A stretch of 64,000 nt of DNA from Streptomyces sp. V4I2. GTDB taxonomy: Bacteria; Actinomycetota; Actinomycetes; Streptomycetales; Streptomycetaceae. The position numbers and the translations under genes are program-made. The DNA is taken from positions 4,526,001-4,590,000 of the forward strand of contig NZ_JAUSZM010000003.1 in assembly GCF_030817655.1 (NCBI RefSeq), in the 5' to 3' direction. The notes under the pieces were generated by a model. It was not told where the DNA came from and did no database searches. It saw only the letters and a list, made by a program, of their open reading frames with translations. Each line of letters opens with the position of its first letter. Within the stretch, counting starts at the first letter, position 1. This document shows, piece after piece, positions 45,112 through 53,367 of the stretch.

Positions 45112-46284
45112 TTACGGCAGGTTCCGCGCCATCACGACCCGCTGGACCTGGTTCGTGCCCTCGTAGATCTGCGTGATCTTGGCGTCACGCATCATCCGCT
45201 CCACCGGGTAGTCGCGCGTGTAGCCGTACCCGCCCAGCAACTGCACCGCATCCGTGGTGACCTCCATCGCCACGTCCGAGGCGAAGCACTTCGCCGCCGC
45301 GCCCTGGAAGGTCAGGTCCCCTTCTCCACCTCCGGCGGCGACGCGCTCGGACTTCGCCGCAGCCTGGTACGTCAGGGCGCGGGCCGCCTCGATCTTCATG
45401 GCCATGTCGGCGAGCATGAACTGGATGCCCTGGAAGTCGCCGATGGGCTTGCCGAACTGCTTGCGCTCCTGGACGTAGCCCTTGGCGTAGTCCAGCGCGC
45501 CCTGCGCGATGCCCAGCGCCTGGGCCGCGATCGTGATGCGGGTGTGGTCCAGGGTCTTCATCGCGGTGGCGAAGCCGGTGCCCTCCTCGCCGATCATGCG
45601 GTCCGCGGGGATGCGGACGTTGTCCAGGTAGACCTCGCGGGTCGGGCTGCCCTTGATGCCGAGCTTCTTCTCCGGGGCGCCGAAGGAGACACCCTCGTCC
45701 GACTTCTCGACGACGAAGGCCGAGATGCCCTTGCTGCGCTTCGTGGGGTCGGTGACCGCCATCACCGTGTAGTACTCGGAGACGCCCGCGTTGGTGATCC
45801 AGCGCTTCACGCCGTTCAGTACGTAGTGGTCGCCGTCGCGGACGGCCTTGGTCTTCATGCCGGCCGCGTCGGAGCCCGCGTCCGGCTCGGAGAGGGCGTA
45901 CGAGAACATCGCGTCGCCCTTGGCGAGCGGGGCCATGTACTTCTTCTTCAGGTCCTCGGATCCGGAGAGGATCACGGGGAGGGAGCCGAGCTTGTTCACC
46001 GCGGGGATCAGGGAGGAGGACGCACAGACGCGCGCGACCTCCTCGATCACGATCACCGTGGCCAGCGCGTCGGCGCCCGCGCCGCCGTACTCCTCGGGCA
46101 CGTGGATCGCGTGCAGGTCGCCCGCCACCAGGGCCTCCAGCGCCTCCTGGGGGAAGCGGGACTCCTCGTCCACCACGGCGGCGTACGGCGCGATCTTCGC
46201 CTCGGCCAGTGAACGGATCGCGTCGCGGAGCATGTCGTGCTCTTCGGACGGGCGGTACAGGTCGAAGTCAGCCGATCCGGCCAA
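45112..46284 (-). CDS. Acyl-CoA dehydrogenase
   Basis: A 390-residue FAD enzyme of beta-oxidation-type chemistry. Signatures are FSYALSEPDAGSDA near 135-148, KRWITNAG, and the C-terminal IYEGTNQVQRVV with the catalytic Glu. At the equivalent place mycobacteria carry fadE25. The TTG at 46284 gives MAGSADFDLYRPSEEH; a TTG start is acceptable here and no better start is near. It is divergent from the UDP-sugar dehydrogenase gene across an AT-rich promoter region. Confidence 0.94.
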   Translation of the reverse strand: MAGSADFDLYRPSEEHDMLRDAIRSLAEAKIAPYAAVVDEESRFPQEALEALVAGDLHAIHVPEEYGGAGADALATVIVIEEVARVCASSSLIPAVNKLGSLPVILSGSEDLKKKYMAPLAKGDAMFSYALSEPDAGSDAAGMKTKAVRDGDHYVLNGVKRWITNAGVSEYYTVMAVTDPTKRSKGISAFVVEKSDEGVSFGAPEKKLGIKGSPTREVYLDNVRIPADRMIGEEGTGFATAMKTLDHTRITIAAQALGIAQGALDYAKGYVQERKQFGKPIGDFQGIQFMLADMAMKIEAARALTYQAAAKSERVAAGGGEGDLTFQGAAAKCFASDVAMEVTTDAVQLLGGYGYTRDYPVERMMRDAKITQIYEGTNQVQRVVMARNLP

Positions 46285-46324
46285 GGTCTCTCACGCTCCA
46301 AAGACGCTGTGATGCTGGCGCTAA

Positions 46325-46338
46325 TTACCGTTAAGTAA
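46325..46338. promoter_or_regulatory. Possible operator in AT-rich divergent region
   Basis: TTAC and GTAA arms spaced by six bases (46325-46338) lie in an AT-rich patch (46320-46350) unusual for this genome, 40 bases before the acyl-CoA dehydrogenase start. TetR-type regulators of acyl-CoA genes use such sites. None is encoded adjacent. Confidence 0.3.
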
Positions 46339-46495
46339 CCCAAATTTTAAGGGCCCGCCGACGGGAGTGATACGTGAGCTTGGCGACAGCGGGAAAGTCA
46401 GCAGAGAAGTTGCCCGCCGAGGGGCCGTCCCATGCCCCGACTATGCTCTTCCCGCGCACCTCACGCACCCCCCTGTCGTCCCCCGGGAGCACCGC

Positions 46496-47839
46496 ATGAG
46501 CCTCAAGATCACCGTGATCGGCACCGGCTACCTCGGCGCCACGCACGCCGCCGCCATGGCCGAGCTCGGGTACGAGGTGCTGGGGCTGGACGTCGTACCG
46601 GAGAAGATCGAGATGCTCCAGCGGGGCGAGGTCCCGATGTACGAGCCGGGGCTCGAGGACCTGCTGCGCAAGCACGTCGCCGGGATCGAGGGGTCGAGCG
46701 GGCGGCTGCGGTTCACCATGGACTTCGCCGAGGTGGCGGCGTTCGGTGACATCCACTTCGTCTGTGTGAACACCCCGCAGCGGCACGGCGAGTACGCCGC
46801 CGACATGTCGCACGTGGAATCCGCGATCGCCTCCCTCGCACCGCACCTGGCCGCTCCCGCGCTCGTCGTCGGCAAGTCGACCGTCCCGGTCGGCTCCGCC
46901 GACCGGCTGGCCCGCTATCTCGCCGCGAACTCCCCGGCCGGCGAGGACGCCGAGCTGGCCTGGAACCCGGAGTTCCTGCGGGAGGGCTTCGCCGTCCAGG
47001 ACACACTGCGGCCGGACCGGATCGTGGTGGGCGTGCGCAGCGAGCGGGCGGAGAAGCTGCTGCGCGAGGTGTACGCGACGCCTGTCTCCGCGGGCACGCC
47101 CTTCGTGGTCACCGACTTCCCGACCGCCGAGCTGGTGAAGACGGCCGCGAACTCCTTCCTGGCCACCAAGATCTCCTTCATCAACGCGATGGCGGAGGTG
47201 TGCGAGGCCGCGGACGGGGATGTGGCCAAGCTGGCCGAGGCCATCGGGTACGACGACCGGATCGGGAAGAAGTTCCTGCGGGCCGGAATCGGCTTCGGGG
47301 GCGGCTGTCTGCCCAAGGACATCCGCGCGTTCATGGCCCGGGCGGGAGAGCTGGGTGCCGACCAGGCGCTGACCTTCCTGCGGGAGATCGACTCGATCAA
47401 CATGCGCCAGCGCGGGCAGATGGTGGAGCTGACCCGGCAGGTGCTGGGCGGCGGTTCCTTCCTCGGCAAGCGGGTCGCCGTGCTCGGCGCCACCTTCAAG
47501 CCCGACTCGGACGACGTCCGCGACTCGCCCGCGCTGAACGTCGCCGGGCAGATCCACCTCCAGGGCGGCCAGGTGACGGTGTACGACCCGAAGGGCATGG
47601 ACAACGCCCGCCGGCTCTTCCCGACCCTCGGGTACGCCGACTCCGCGGTCGAGGCCGTACGGGGCGCCGACGTCGTCCTCCACCTGACCGAGTGGCGCGA
47701 GTTCCGCGAGCTGGACCCGGCGGCGCTCGGCGAGGTCGCCACGGACCGGGTGATCCTGGACGGGCGCAACGCCCTCGACCCGGAGCTGTGGCGGCGGGCC
47801 GGGTGGCGTTACCGGGCGATGGGGCGGCCGACGGCCTGA
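46496..47839 (+). CDS. UDP-glucose/GDP-mannose dehydrogenase
   Basis: A 447-residue NAD-dependent enzyme oxidising a nucleotide sugar to its uronic acid. The Rossmann motif GTGYLGATHA is at 9-18 and the substrate segment WNPEFLREGFA near 156. The catalytic Cys is in GFGGGCLPKD near 267, and the C-terminal domain has FKPDSDDVRDSPAL. It probably feeds uronic acid to the envelope polymers attached by the LCP enzymes. The ATG at 46496 begins MSLKITVIG; a longer open frame upstream is not conserved-looking. Confidence 0.94.
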   Translation: MSLKITVIGTGYLGATHAAAMAELGYEVLGLDVVPEKIEMLQRGEVPMYEPGLEDLLRKHVAGIEGSSGRLRFTMDFAEVAAFGDIHFVCVNTPQRHGEYAADMSHVESAIASLAPHLAAPALVVGKSTVPVGSADRLARYLAANSPAGEDAELAWNPEFLREGFAVQDTLRPDRIVVGVRSERAEKLLREVYATPVSAGTPFVVTDFPTAELVKTAANSFLATKISFINAMAEVCEAADGDVAKLAEAIGYDDRIGKKFLRAGIGFGGGCLPKDIRAFMARAGELGADQALTFLREIDSINMRQRGQMVELTRQVLGGGSFLGKRVAVLGATFKPDSDDVRDSPALNVAGQIHLQGGQVTVYDPKGMDNARRLFPTLGYADSAVEAVRGADVVLHLTEWREFRELDPAALGEVATDRVILDGRNALDPELWRRAGWRYRAMGRPTA

Positions 47840-48260
47840 AAGGAATTCGGGGCCCAGAAGGCTGGTTCCATGAATTACTGACGGGTTCGACGGAACTCCG
47901 GGATTTCTCGCGGATTCGGTGAAGGCCCGGTTGCATTTACGGCGATCCCAAGGGGGCCGTACGCGGAAATCCTCGCGTACGGCCCCCTTGTCGAGCTGCG
48001 CCCGAACCAAGTCCCGCACGGCATGCAAGGTGACCGGGACGGGCATATGCCTGCCGTCCCCCAAATCATCAACACGAGTTCGATTCCCTTTCGAGCAGTA
48101 TTCGGAATCGACCGTTCTCACAAACGGGTACCCCCCGAAAGAGAGGTAGGCAACGGCCGTTTAACAAACGCGTAGTCACGCGGAATCCACGCTCCACTCC
48201 ACTGGTCGTCATTCGCCACACCTTCCGTCGGCTTTGACCAGACCATGCCAGGAGTGAGAC
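47840..48260. promoter_or_regulatory. 421-bp intergenic region
   Basis: No gene. It holds a strong terminator (47950-47989). At 48036-48060 there is an imperfect palindrome with GGGAC/GTCCC ends around GCATATGC. GGGTACCC lies at 48126-48133. The last two may be operators for the copper-related genes that follow, but neither is a clear CsoR box. Confidence 0.4.
47950..47989. terminator. Terminator after the UDP-sugar dehydrogenase gene
   Basis: A 16-bp perfect stem (47950-47965 with 47974-47989) with an 8-base loop. Confidence 0.85.
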
Positions 48261-48899
48261 ATGCCCATGTTCCGTAGGGCGGAGTGGCCACGGGACCACC
48301 GCGACGAAGTGGTGGCGGGCGCGCTCGTCGGCGCGGTGATCATCGTGCTGGGGTACGCCTCGGGAATCGGCGCCCCCTCCGGCACCGCCGAGGCCGCCGC
48401 TCCCCCGGTCTCGCCGCCCGCGGCCACCGCTCCGGCGAGCCCCGCCGCGCCGGGAAGCTCCGGCGGCTCCGGCGGCATCGGCGCGCAGGACCCCGGCACG
48501 GGTGAGCTGCCGTCGTACGGAGGAATCGGCGGAATCGGCGGCACGGGTGCGGACACCGGCTACGGCACCGGCGGCCAGGGCGACCACAGCGGTCACACCG
48601 GCGGCACGGGGGACCCCGGCCACCCCGGTCACGAGACCTCGCCCACCCCTGCCCCCGGCACCACCTCCCCCACCCCCTCGCCGACCGATCCCGACGCCGA
48701 CACCTGCGAGGACGGCGAGGTCACCCTCGTACAGCCGCTCCTGACCGGACTCGCCGAGCCCGTGTTCGGCCTCCTGAACGGCGGCGACACAGAGGAGACG
48801 CCCGAACCGCAGCCCTCCCCCTGTGTCGGGCTCGCCCCCGTCTCCGTCACCGGGCTCCTCGGCATCAGCGCCTCCCCGCTGCCGGAGGCGACGCCGTGA
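48261..48899 (+). CDS. Unknown membrane-anchored, Gly/Pro-rich protein
   Basis: A 212-residue protein I do not recognise. After a charged start (RRAEWPRDHRDE) one membrane helix lies at about 17-36. Then a low-complexity external region rich in Gly, Ala, Pro, Thr and His (about 40-145; GGIGGIGGTG, GDHSGHTGG) is followed by a short segment with two Cys about 40 residues apart (TCEDGEVTLVQPLL and PCVGLAPVSV). The His-rich stretch could bind metal. Its stop overlaps the CopC/CopD start by four bases, so a role with that protein is likely. AGGAG precedes the ATG. Confidence 0.75.
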   Translation: MPMFRRAEWPRDHRDEVVAGALVGAVIIVLGYASGIGAPSGTAEAAAPPVSPPAATAPASPAAPGSSGGSGGIGAQDPGTGELPSYGGIGGIGGTGADTGYGTGGQGDHSGHTGGTGDPGHPGHETSPTPAPGTTSPTPSPTDPDADTCEDGEVTLVQPLLTGLAEPVFGLLNGGDTEETPEPQPSPCVGLAPVSVTGLLGISASPLPEATP

Positions 48900-50278
48900 C
48901 CCGGAACCTCCGCCGCACCCTGCTGCTGCTCGTCCTCACCCCGCTGCTGTACGCCCTCGTCGGCGCGCCCCAGACCGCCTCCGCCCACACCGGGCTGGTC
49001 TCGTCCTCCCCCAAGGACGGCGCCGAGCTCGCCAAGGCCCCCGACCGACTCACCCTCACCTTCGACGAGCCCGTCGACCTCGCCGACGTCCGTGTGCTGA
49101 CGATGGACGGCAACCGGCTCCCGGTGTCCCGCACACCGGGCGGCGGGTCCGACAGCGTGCGGGTCGCCCTCGCGGCCCCGGTGGGCGGTGAACTCGCGGT
49201 CGTCTGGTCGGTGATCGACGAGAAGGACGGGCACGCCTCCTCCGGCCGGCTCACCTTCACGACCGGCTCCGGCGGGGCCGCCGCGGCCACCACGACCAGC
49301 GGCGACGAGGCCGCGTCCCCCGTTCCCGCACCCTCCCCCTCGGTGCGGAAGGGCCTCGTCGCCGCCCGCTGGGCCGGCTACCTGTCGCTGGCGCTGTTCG
49401 TCGGCGGGCTGGCCTTCGTCGCGCTGCTGTGGCCGCGCGGCACGCACGAGCCGCGGGCCCGGGCGCTGCTCGTGCTCGCCTGGACCGGCGGCCTGCTGTC
49501 GACGGTCGCCGCCGTCGGCCTCCAGGGCGCGTACTCCCCCACGCTCGACTTCGCTCGCGCGGGGGGACCCCCATCGCTCGGCGGCTTCCGGGACGCGCTG
49601 CGTCCGGAGACGTACGCCGACGTGCTGGCCACCGAGCCCGGCGTGGTGCTCGCCGCGCGCGGTCTGCTGTGGGTGCTCGCGGCCGTGGTGCTGGGCGCGC
49701 TGATGCAGGGCGGGCCGGGCACCTCCCGCTCCCCGGGCTGGCGGGTGGGCGCCCTGGCGGTGACCTTCGGGCTGCTGCGGACGACCGGTATGGCGGGCCA
49801 CAACTCCGAGGGCAGCGAGCCCACCTGGGGTGCCGTCGCCGACTTCGTCCATCTGCTCGGTGCCGCGCTGTGGATCGGCGGGCTGGTCATGCTCACGGTG
49901 GCCGTGCTGCCGCGCCGACGGGCCGGTGAGCTGGCCGCGGTGGTGCCGGGCTACTCGCGGCTCGCGGCCGTGAGCGTCACGGGCATCGTCGCCGCGGGGC
50001 TGGTGCTCGCCTGGCAGGTGGTGGGGTCGTACGACGCCCTGCTGCACAGCTCGTACGGACATCTCCTGCTCCTCAAGACGGCCGTCCTCGGGACCGTCCT
50101 CCTCGCCGCGTACGCCAGCCGCCAATGGGTGCGTACGCGCCTTGATCTCGCCGTGCTCCTGCGCGGTGACGCCGCGACCGTGCGGCCTTTCGGTTACTCG
50201 GTTGCGGCCGAGACGGGGCTCGTCCTCGTCGTACTCGTCGTGACGAGTCTGCTGGTCACGGCCGACCCCGGCCGCTGA
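48896..50278 (+). CDS. CopC-CopD fusion copper protein
   Basis: A 460-residue protein. A signal peptide (1-30) ends at SAHTGL, so the mature protein begins with His, the copper(II) ligand of CopC. The CopC domain runs to about 125 (LTFDEPVDL). An Ala/Ser linker follows, then eight or so membrane helices (about 160-455) of the CopD type, with GHNSEGSEPTWG and DFVHLLGAALWIGGL. Fusions of this kind, such as YcnJ, handle copper uptake or periplasmic copper. GTG start, coupled to the preceding gene. Confidence 0.9.
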   Translation: MTRNLRRTLLLLVLTPLLYALVGAPQTASAHTGLVSSSPKDGAELAKAPDRLTLTFDEPVDLADVRVLTMDGNRLPVSRTPGGGSDSVRVALAAPVGGELAVVWSVIDEKDGHASSGRLTFTTGSGGAAAATTTSGDEAASPVPAPSPSVRKGLVAARWAGYLSLALFVGGLAFVALLWPRGTHEPRARALLVLAWTGGLLSTVAAVGLQGAYSPTLDFARAGGPPSLGGFRDALRPETYADVLATEPGVVLAARGLLWVLAAVVLGALMQGGPGTSRSPGWRVGALAVTFGLLRTTGMAGHNSEGSEPTWGAVADFVHLLGAALWIGGLVMLTVAVLPRRRAGELAAVVPGYSRLAAVSVTGIVAAGLVLAWQVVGSYDALLHSSYGHLLLLKTAVLGTVLLAAYASRQWVRTRLDLAVLLRGDAATVRPFGYSVAAETGLVLVVLVVTSLLVTADPGR

Positions 50279-50305
50279 ACTCCCCCAATGCACAAAGGAG
50301 TTGTA

Positions 50306-51298
50306 GTGAAAGAGAGCAACAACACCGGTGAACGGCGGCGCAGTTCGCCGACCGGTAACCGGGGCCTGCTGGTCGCCGGGCTCGGTGCGGCGCTGGCCGC
50401 CGTACTCAGTCTCGGGCTGCTGAACGCGGCCTCCGGCTCCACGAGCTCCTCGGAGCAGGCCGCGGGCGCGGCTCAGGCGCCCGCTGCCGCCGCCGAGGCG
50501 CAGCCGGCTGCGGCCGCCAAGGCCGACTATCAGGTCGACATCATGGGCAACAAGTTCGGCGACGGTAAGCAGCTCGTCGTCGAGGTCGGCCAGACGGTCC
50601 AGTGGACCAACCACGACAGCGTGCCGCACACGGTCACGACCACCAAGGCCCCGGTGAAGTTCGACTCCGGGACGCTGGAGCAGGGCGACTCGTGGTCCTA
50701 CACCTTCACCAAGGCGGGGACGTACGAGTACTACTGCGCGGTGCACCCGGACATGGTGGCGTCGGTGAAGGTCGTCGAGGCCGGCGGCGGAGGCGGCTCC
50801 ACGCCGACGCCCACCCCCACCCCCACGGCCCCGCCCACGAGCGGCCCCACTCCCACTCCGACGCCCACCACGACTCCGACCACGGGTCCGACCGCCACGC
50901 CGACCCCCACGGGCGGCACCGGTGGCGGCTCCGGTGACGACGAGCAGTGCGCCAGCGTCCAGAACGTGCTGATGCCGATCCTCCAGCACCTCTACGCGGC
51001 GCACCTGGAGCGGTCGCCGGGTGAGCAGGTGCAGGACGCTCTCGCGCTCGACTCGTACATCAAGATGCACACGGTGTGGATCGAGAGCATCCTCAAGCCG
51101 GCCATCGCCGACGGCGGTTCGGTGCTCGACAGCACGCTCAGCGTGCTGCTGAACCACATCAACAAGGCGCATCTGGAGGAGTCGCTCGGACAGCAGATCA
51201 CCGATCTGCTCGACGTCGACAGCTACGTGAAGATGCACACCGTCTGGGCCGGGCAGCTGCTCGCTCCCACCACGGACTACGTCAGCAACAACTGCTGA
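50306..51298 (+). CDS. Secreted cupredoxin with a duplicated C-terminal KMHTVW domain
   Basis: A 330-residue exported protein. A signal/anchor helix lies at 20-42 and an Ala-rich linker at 45-72. The cupredoxin domain (73-158) has type-1 copper ligands His108, Cys144, His147 and Met150 (CAVHPDM). A Thr-Pro linker occupies 165-203. Two similar segments follow, about 218-264 and 276-321, each with AHLExSxGxQ and DSYxKMHTVW. I do not recognise this repeat. The GTG at 50306 follows AAAGGAG by five bases; an upstream ATG (50288) would overlap that site. Confidence 0.85.
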   Translation: MKESNNTGERRRSSPTGNRGLLVAGLGAALAAVLSLGLLNAASGSTSSSEQAAGAAQAPAAAAEAQPAAAAKADYQVDIMGNKFGDGKQLVVEVGQTVQWTNHDSVPHTVTTTKAPVKFDSGTLEQGDSWSYTFTKAGTYEYYCAVHPDMVASVKVVEAGGGGGSTPTPTPTPTAPPTSGPTPTPTPTTTPTTGPTATPTPTGGTGGGSGDDEQCASVQNVLMPILQHLYAAHLERSPGEQVQDALALDSYIKMHTVWIESILKPAIADGGSVLDSTLSVLLNHINKAHLEESLGQQITDLLDVDSYVKMHTVWAGQLLAPTTDYVSNNC

Positions 51299-51319
51299 CG
51301 CGATCCGCGACAACGGGGA

Positions 51320-51356
51320 CGCCGCTCCGGCCGGGGCTCAGCCGGCCGGAGCGGCG
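51320..51356 (+). terminator. Terminator after the cupredoxin gene
   Basis: A 15-bp perfect stem (51320-51334 with 51342-51356) with a 7-base loop starts 22 bases past the stop. It separates the first half of the copper cluster from the YceI gene. Confidence 0.85.
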
Positions 51357-51414
51357 CCCTCCCCATTCTCCACACCTTCGCCACGCTTCGGGAACCGCTT
51401 CCAAGGAGTCCGGG

Positions 51415-51948
51415 ATGACGACCGTCACCCTGCCCACCGTCCCTCCCCCGCCGGACTCACGCACCGGCACCGGCCGGTTGCTGCCCCTGCCCGGCCGGTA
51501 CTCGGTCGCCCCCGGCCGTTCGCTCGCCGAACTCACCGCCTGGTACGGCCCGTTGCCGACCCGGCGCCGCCGTATCACCCTCGCCGGGGCGTCCCTCACC
51601 GTGTCCGACCCCCGGTCCGACACCGACGCGCAGACCCTCCTCGCCGAAGCCGAACACCCCCGCTTCCGCTTCGAGTTCGACGACCCTAGCCTCGAAGCCG
51701 CGCTCACCTCCGAGCGCGTGCACGAGTCCCACGGCCGTCTCCAGCTCTCCGGCGACCTCGACCTGAACGGCGTCGCCTTCCCCGTCCTGCTGCGGCTGCG
51801 CGTGGTCGAGCGGGCCGACGACCGGCTGCTCGTGGTGGGCGCCGCCCGGCTGCCGTACCGGCTGCTGCGCCGCGCCACCGGGTTCCGGCTGCCGTGGCGC
51901 ATCCCGGCCACCCGGCTACGGCTGCTCGTCGCGGCGGAGTTCGCGTGA
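51415..51948 (+). CDS. YceI-like domain protein
   Basis: A 177-residue protein with a YceI-like lipocalin barrel: GRYSVAPGRS, FRFEFDDPSLEAAL, GRLQLSGDLDLNGVAFPV and a hydrophobic C-terminal strand. YceI proteins bind isoprenoid or fatty ligands and are often exported, but this one has no clear signal peptide and is shorter and more divergent than usual. AAGGAG lies eight bases before the ATG. The next gene's GTG overlaps its stop, coupling it to a cupredoxin. Confidence 0.75.
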   Translation: MTTVTLPTVPPPPDSRTGTGRLLPLPGRYSVAPGRSLAELTAWYGPLPTRRRRITLAGASLTVSDPRSDTDAQTLLAEAEHPRFRFEFDDPSLEAALTSERVHESHGRLQLSGDLDLNGVAFPVLLRLRVVERADDRLLVVGAARLPYRLLRRATGFRLPWRIPATRLRLLVAAEFA

Positions 51949-52739
51949 GGGCGGCCCGGCGCATGACCCGGCGGACGGCCCGCAGTGCCGCCGCGTCCGC
52001 CGTCCTCGCCCTCCTCGCCCTGCCGCTGCTCCCTGCCCAGCAGGCCTCGGCGGCCTCGTACAGCGTGGCGATGAAGGGGTACGCCTTCTCGCCCGCGAAC
52101 CTGTCCGTCCCCGTCGGGTCCACGGTCACCTGGACCAACCAGGACACGGCACCGCACGACGTGAAGACCACCTCGGGCCCGGTCTCGATCCACTCCCCCA
52201 TGCTCGACAAGGGGGAGAGCTGGAGCTTCACGTTCGGCACGGCCGGGTCCTACGGCTACTACTGCACGGTCCATCCGGACATGACGGCCGGGATCACGGT
52301 CAAGGCGGCGGCACCGGCGACGACGGCCGCGCCCACGCACGACCACTCGGAGGACTCGGGATCGTCCGGCTCGTCCGACTCGTCGTCCGGCGCCTCCGGG
52401 ACCTCGGGCTCCTCCGGTACGTCGGGTTCCTCGACCGGGCATGCGGACCATCAGGCGTCCTCGCCCGGCCGCACGCCGGCGAGCAGCAAGGCGCCGACGA
52501 TGAGCATGCCGGCGTCTCCGTCGGCGTCCGCCGCCCCCGGGGCGGCCGTACCGCAGTCACCGCAGCCGGGGCAGATGGCACAGCCCCAGACCGCCGCCTC
52601 GTCGGTCCGTCCGCTCGACCCCCTGCTGGTGCTGGCCGGCATCGTCGCCGGGGTCGCCGTGCTGTGTCTGCTGGTGGTCGGGTCCCGGTCGGCGGCGCAC
52701 CACAGGACCGAGGAGACGGAGGCGGAGGCGGAGGCGTAG
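51945..52739 (+). CDS. Cupredoxin with C-terminal membrane anchor
   Basis: About 264 residues. The signal peptide ends near QQASA. The cupredoxin domain (about 38-123) has copper ligands in APHDVKT and YCTVHPDM, the same CxxHxxM arrangement as the gene at 50306. A long Ser/Gly/Thr-rich spacer with His (HDHSEDSGSS) reaches about 225, followed by a C-terminal membrane helix (about 227-250) and a charged tail. GTG at 51945 overlaps the YceI stop; ATG at 51963 is the alternative. It probably carries electrons or copper at the outer membrane face. Confidence 0.87.
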   Translation: MRAARRMTRRTARSAAASAVLALLALPLLPAQQASAASYSVAMKGYAFSPANLSVPVGSTVTWTNQDTAPHDVKTTSGPVSIHSPMLDKGESWSFTFGTAGSYGYYCTVHPDMTAGITVKAAAPATTAAPTHDHSEDSGSSGSSDSSSGASGTSGSSGTSGSSTGHADHQASSPGRTPASSKAPTMSMPASPSASAAPGAAVPQSPQPGQMAQPQTAASSVRPLDPLLVLAGIVAGVAVLCLLVVGSRSAAHHRTEETEAEAEA

Positions 52740-52768
52740 ACGTAGGTGTAGGCGTAGACGTAGGTGTA
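52733..52768 (+). repeat. Perfect 18-bp duplication at the end of the cupredoxin gene
   Basis: GGCGTAGACGTAGGTGTA occurs twice in a row, carrying the stop codon (52737-52739) of the cupredoxin gene and abutting the CGNR gene end at 52771. Confidence 0.8.
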
Positions 52769-52770
52769 GG

Positions 52771-53262
52771 TCAGTCCTTCGCCCGGTAGCGGCGCATCTT
52801 CACGCGGGCGCCGCACACCTGCATCGAGCACCAGCGGCCGCGTCCGGCCGGGCTGCGGTCGTAGTACGCCCAGTGGCAGTCGACGGCCTCGCAGGCCTTC
52901 AGCCGGGTCCAGGTGCCCTCGACGAGGGCCTGGGCGACGGCCGCCGCGACCCGGGAGAGCAGCGGGCCCTCGTCCGCCGGGGCGAGGGCCGCCGAGCCGT
53001 CGCCCGCGTCGACCGTCACCACCACGGGCGCCCGCGCGAGCAGCTCGCCCAGCGGGGTCACCGTGCGGTGCGGCGGGTGGCCCGCGTGGGCGAGCAAGGT
53101 CGCGCGCAGGGACTCGCGCAGTTCGCGGGCAGCCGGGAGTTCGTCCTCCCTCAACCCGAATTCCGCCCCGCCCAGCGAGTCGACGCCCGACTCGATGTCC
53201 AGCGTGTTGACCAGGGACTGGATCAGGGCCAGGCCCCCGGGCGCGGGGGATCTCTCACTCAC
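52771..53262 (-). CDS. CGNR zinc-finger (ABATE) regulator
   Basis: A 163-residue protein with an N-terminal ABATE stress-response domain (about 10-115; NTLDIESGVDSL) and a C-terminal CGNR zinc finger (about 118-160). The finger reads CEAVDCHWAYYDRSPAGRG, CSMQVCGARVK, where CGAR replaces the usual CGNR. Such proteins are believed to be transcription regulators. It is divergent from a VOC-family gene, and the shared gap contains repeated GGTAAC motifs that may be its operator. Confidence 0.88.
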   Translation of the reverse strand: MSERSPAPGGLALIQSLVNTLDIESGVDSLGGAEFGLREDELPAARELRESLRATLLAHAGHPPHRTVTPLGELLARAPVVVTVDAGDGSAALAPADEGPLLSRVAAAVAQALVEGTWTRLKACEAVDCHWAYYDRSPAGRGRWCSMQVCGARVKMRRYRAKD

Positions 53263-53271
53263 GCCTGCGAC

Positions 53272-53332
53272 GTTACCGCCAATAGGGATGCATGCGGTAA
53301 CCGTTACTGGTTACCCTGCTCTACAGGTAACC
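53272..53332. promoter_or_regulatory. Cluster of GGTAAC half-sites, probable operator
   Basis: GGTAACC (53296-53302) and GGTTACC (53309-53315) form a perfect inverted repeat with a six-base spacer. Further half-sites lie at 53272-53277 (GTTACC) and 53326-53332 (GGTAACC). They occupy the divergent promoter region of the CGNR regulator and the VOC gene. Confidence 0.5.
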
Positions 53333-53367
53333 CCCAAAGGGGTGACTCCGACTTCGAGGAGGAAGTC

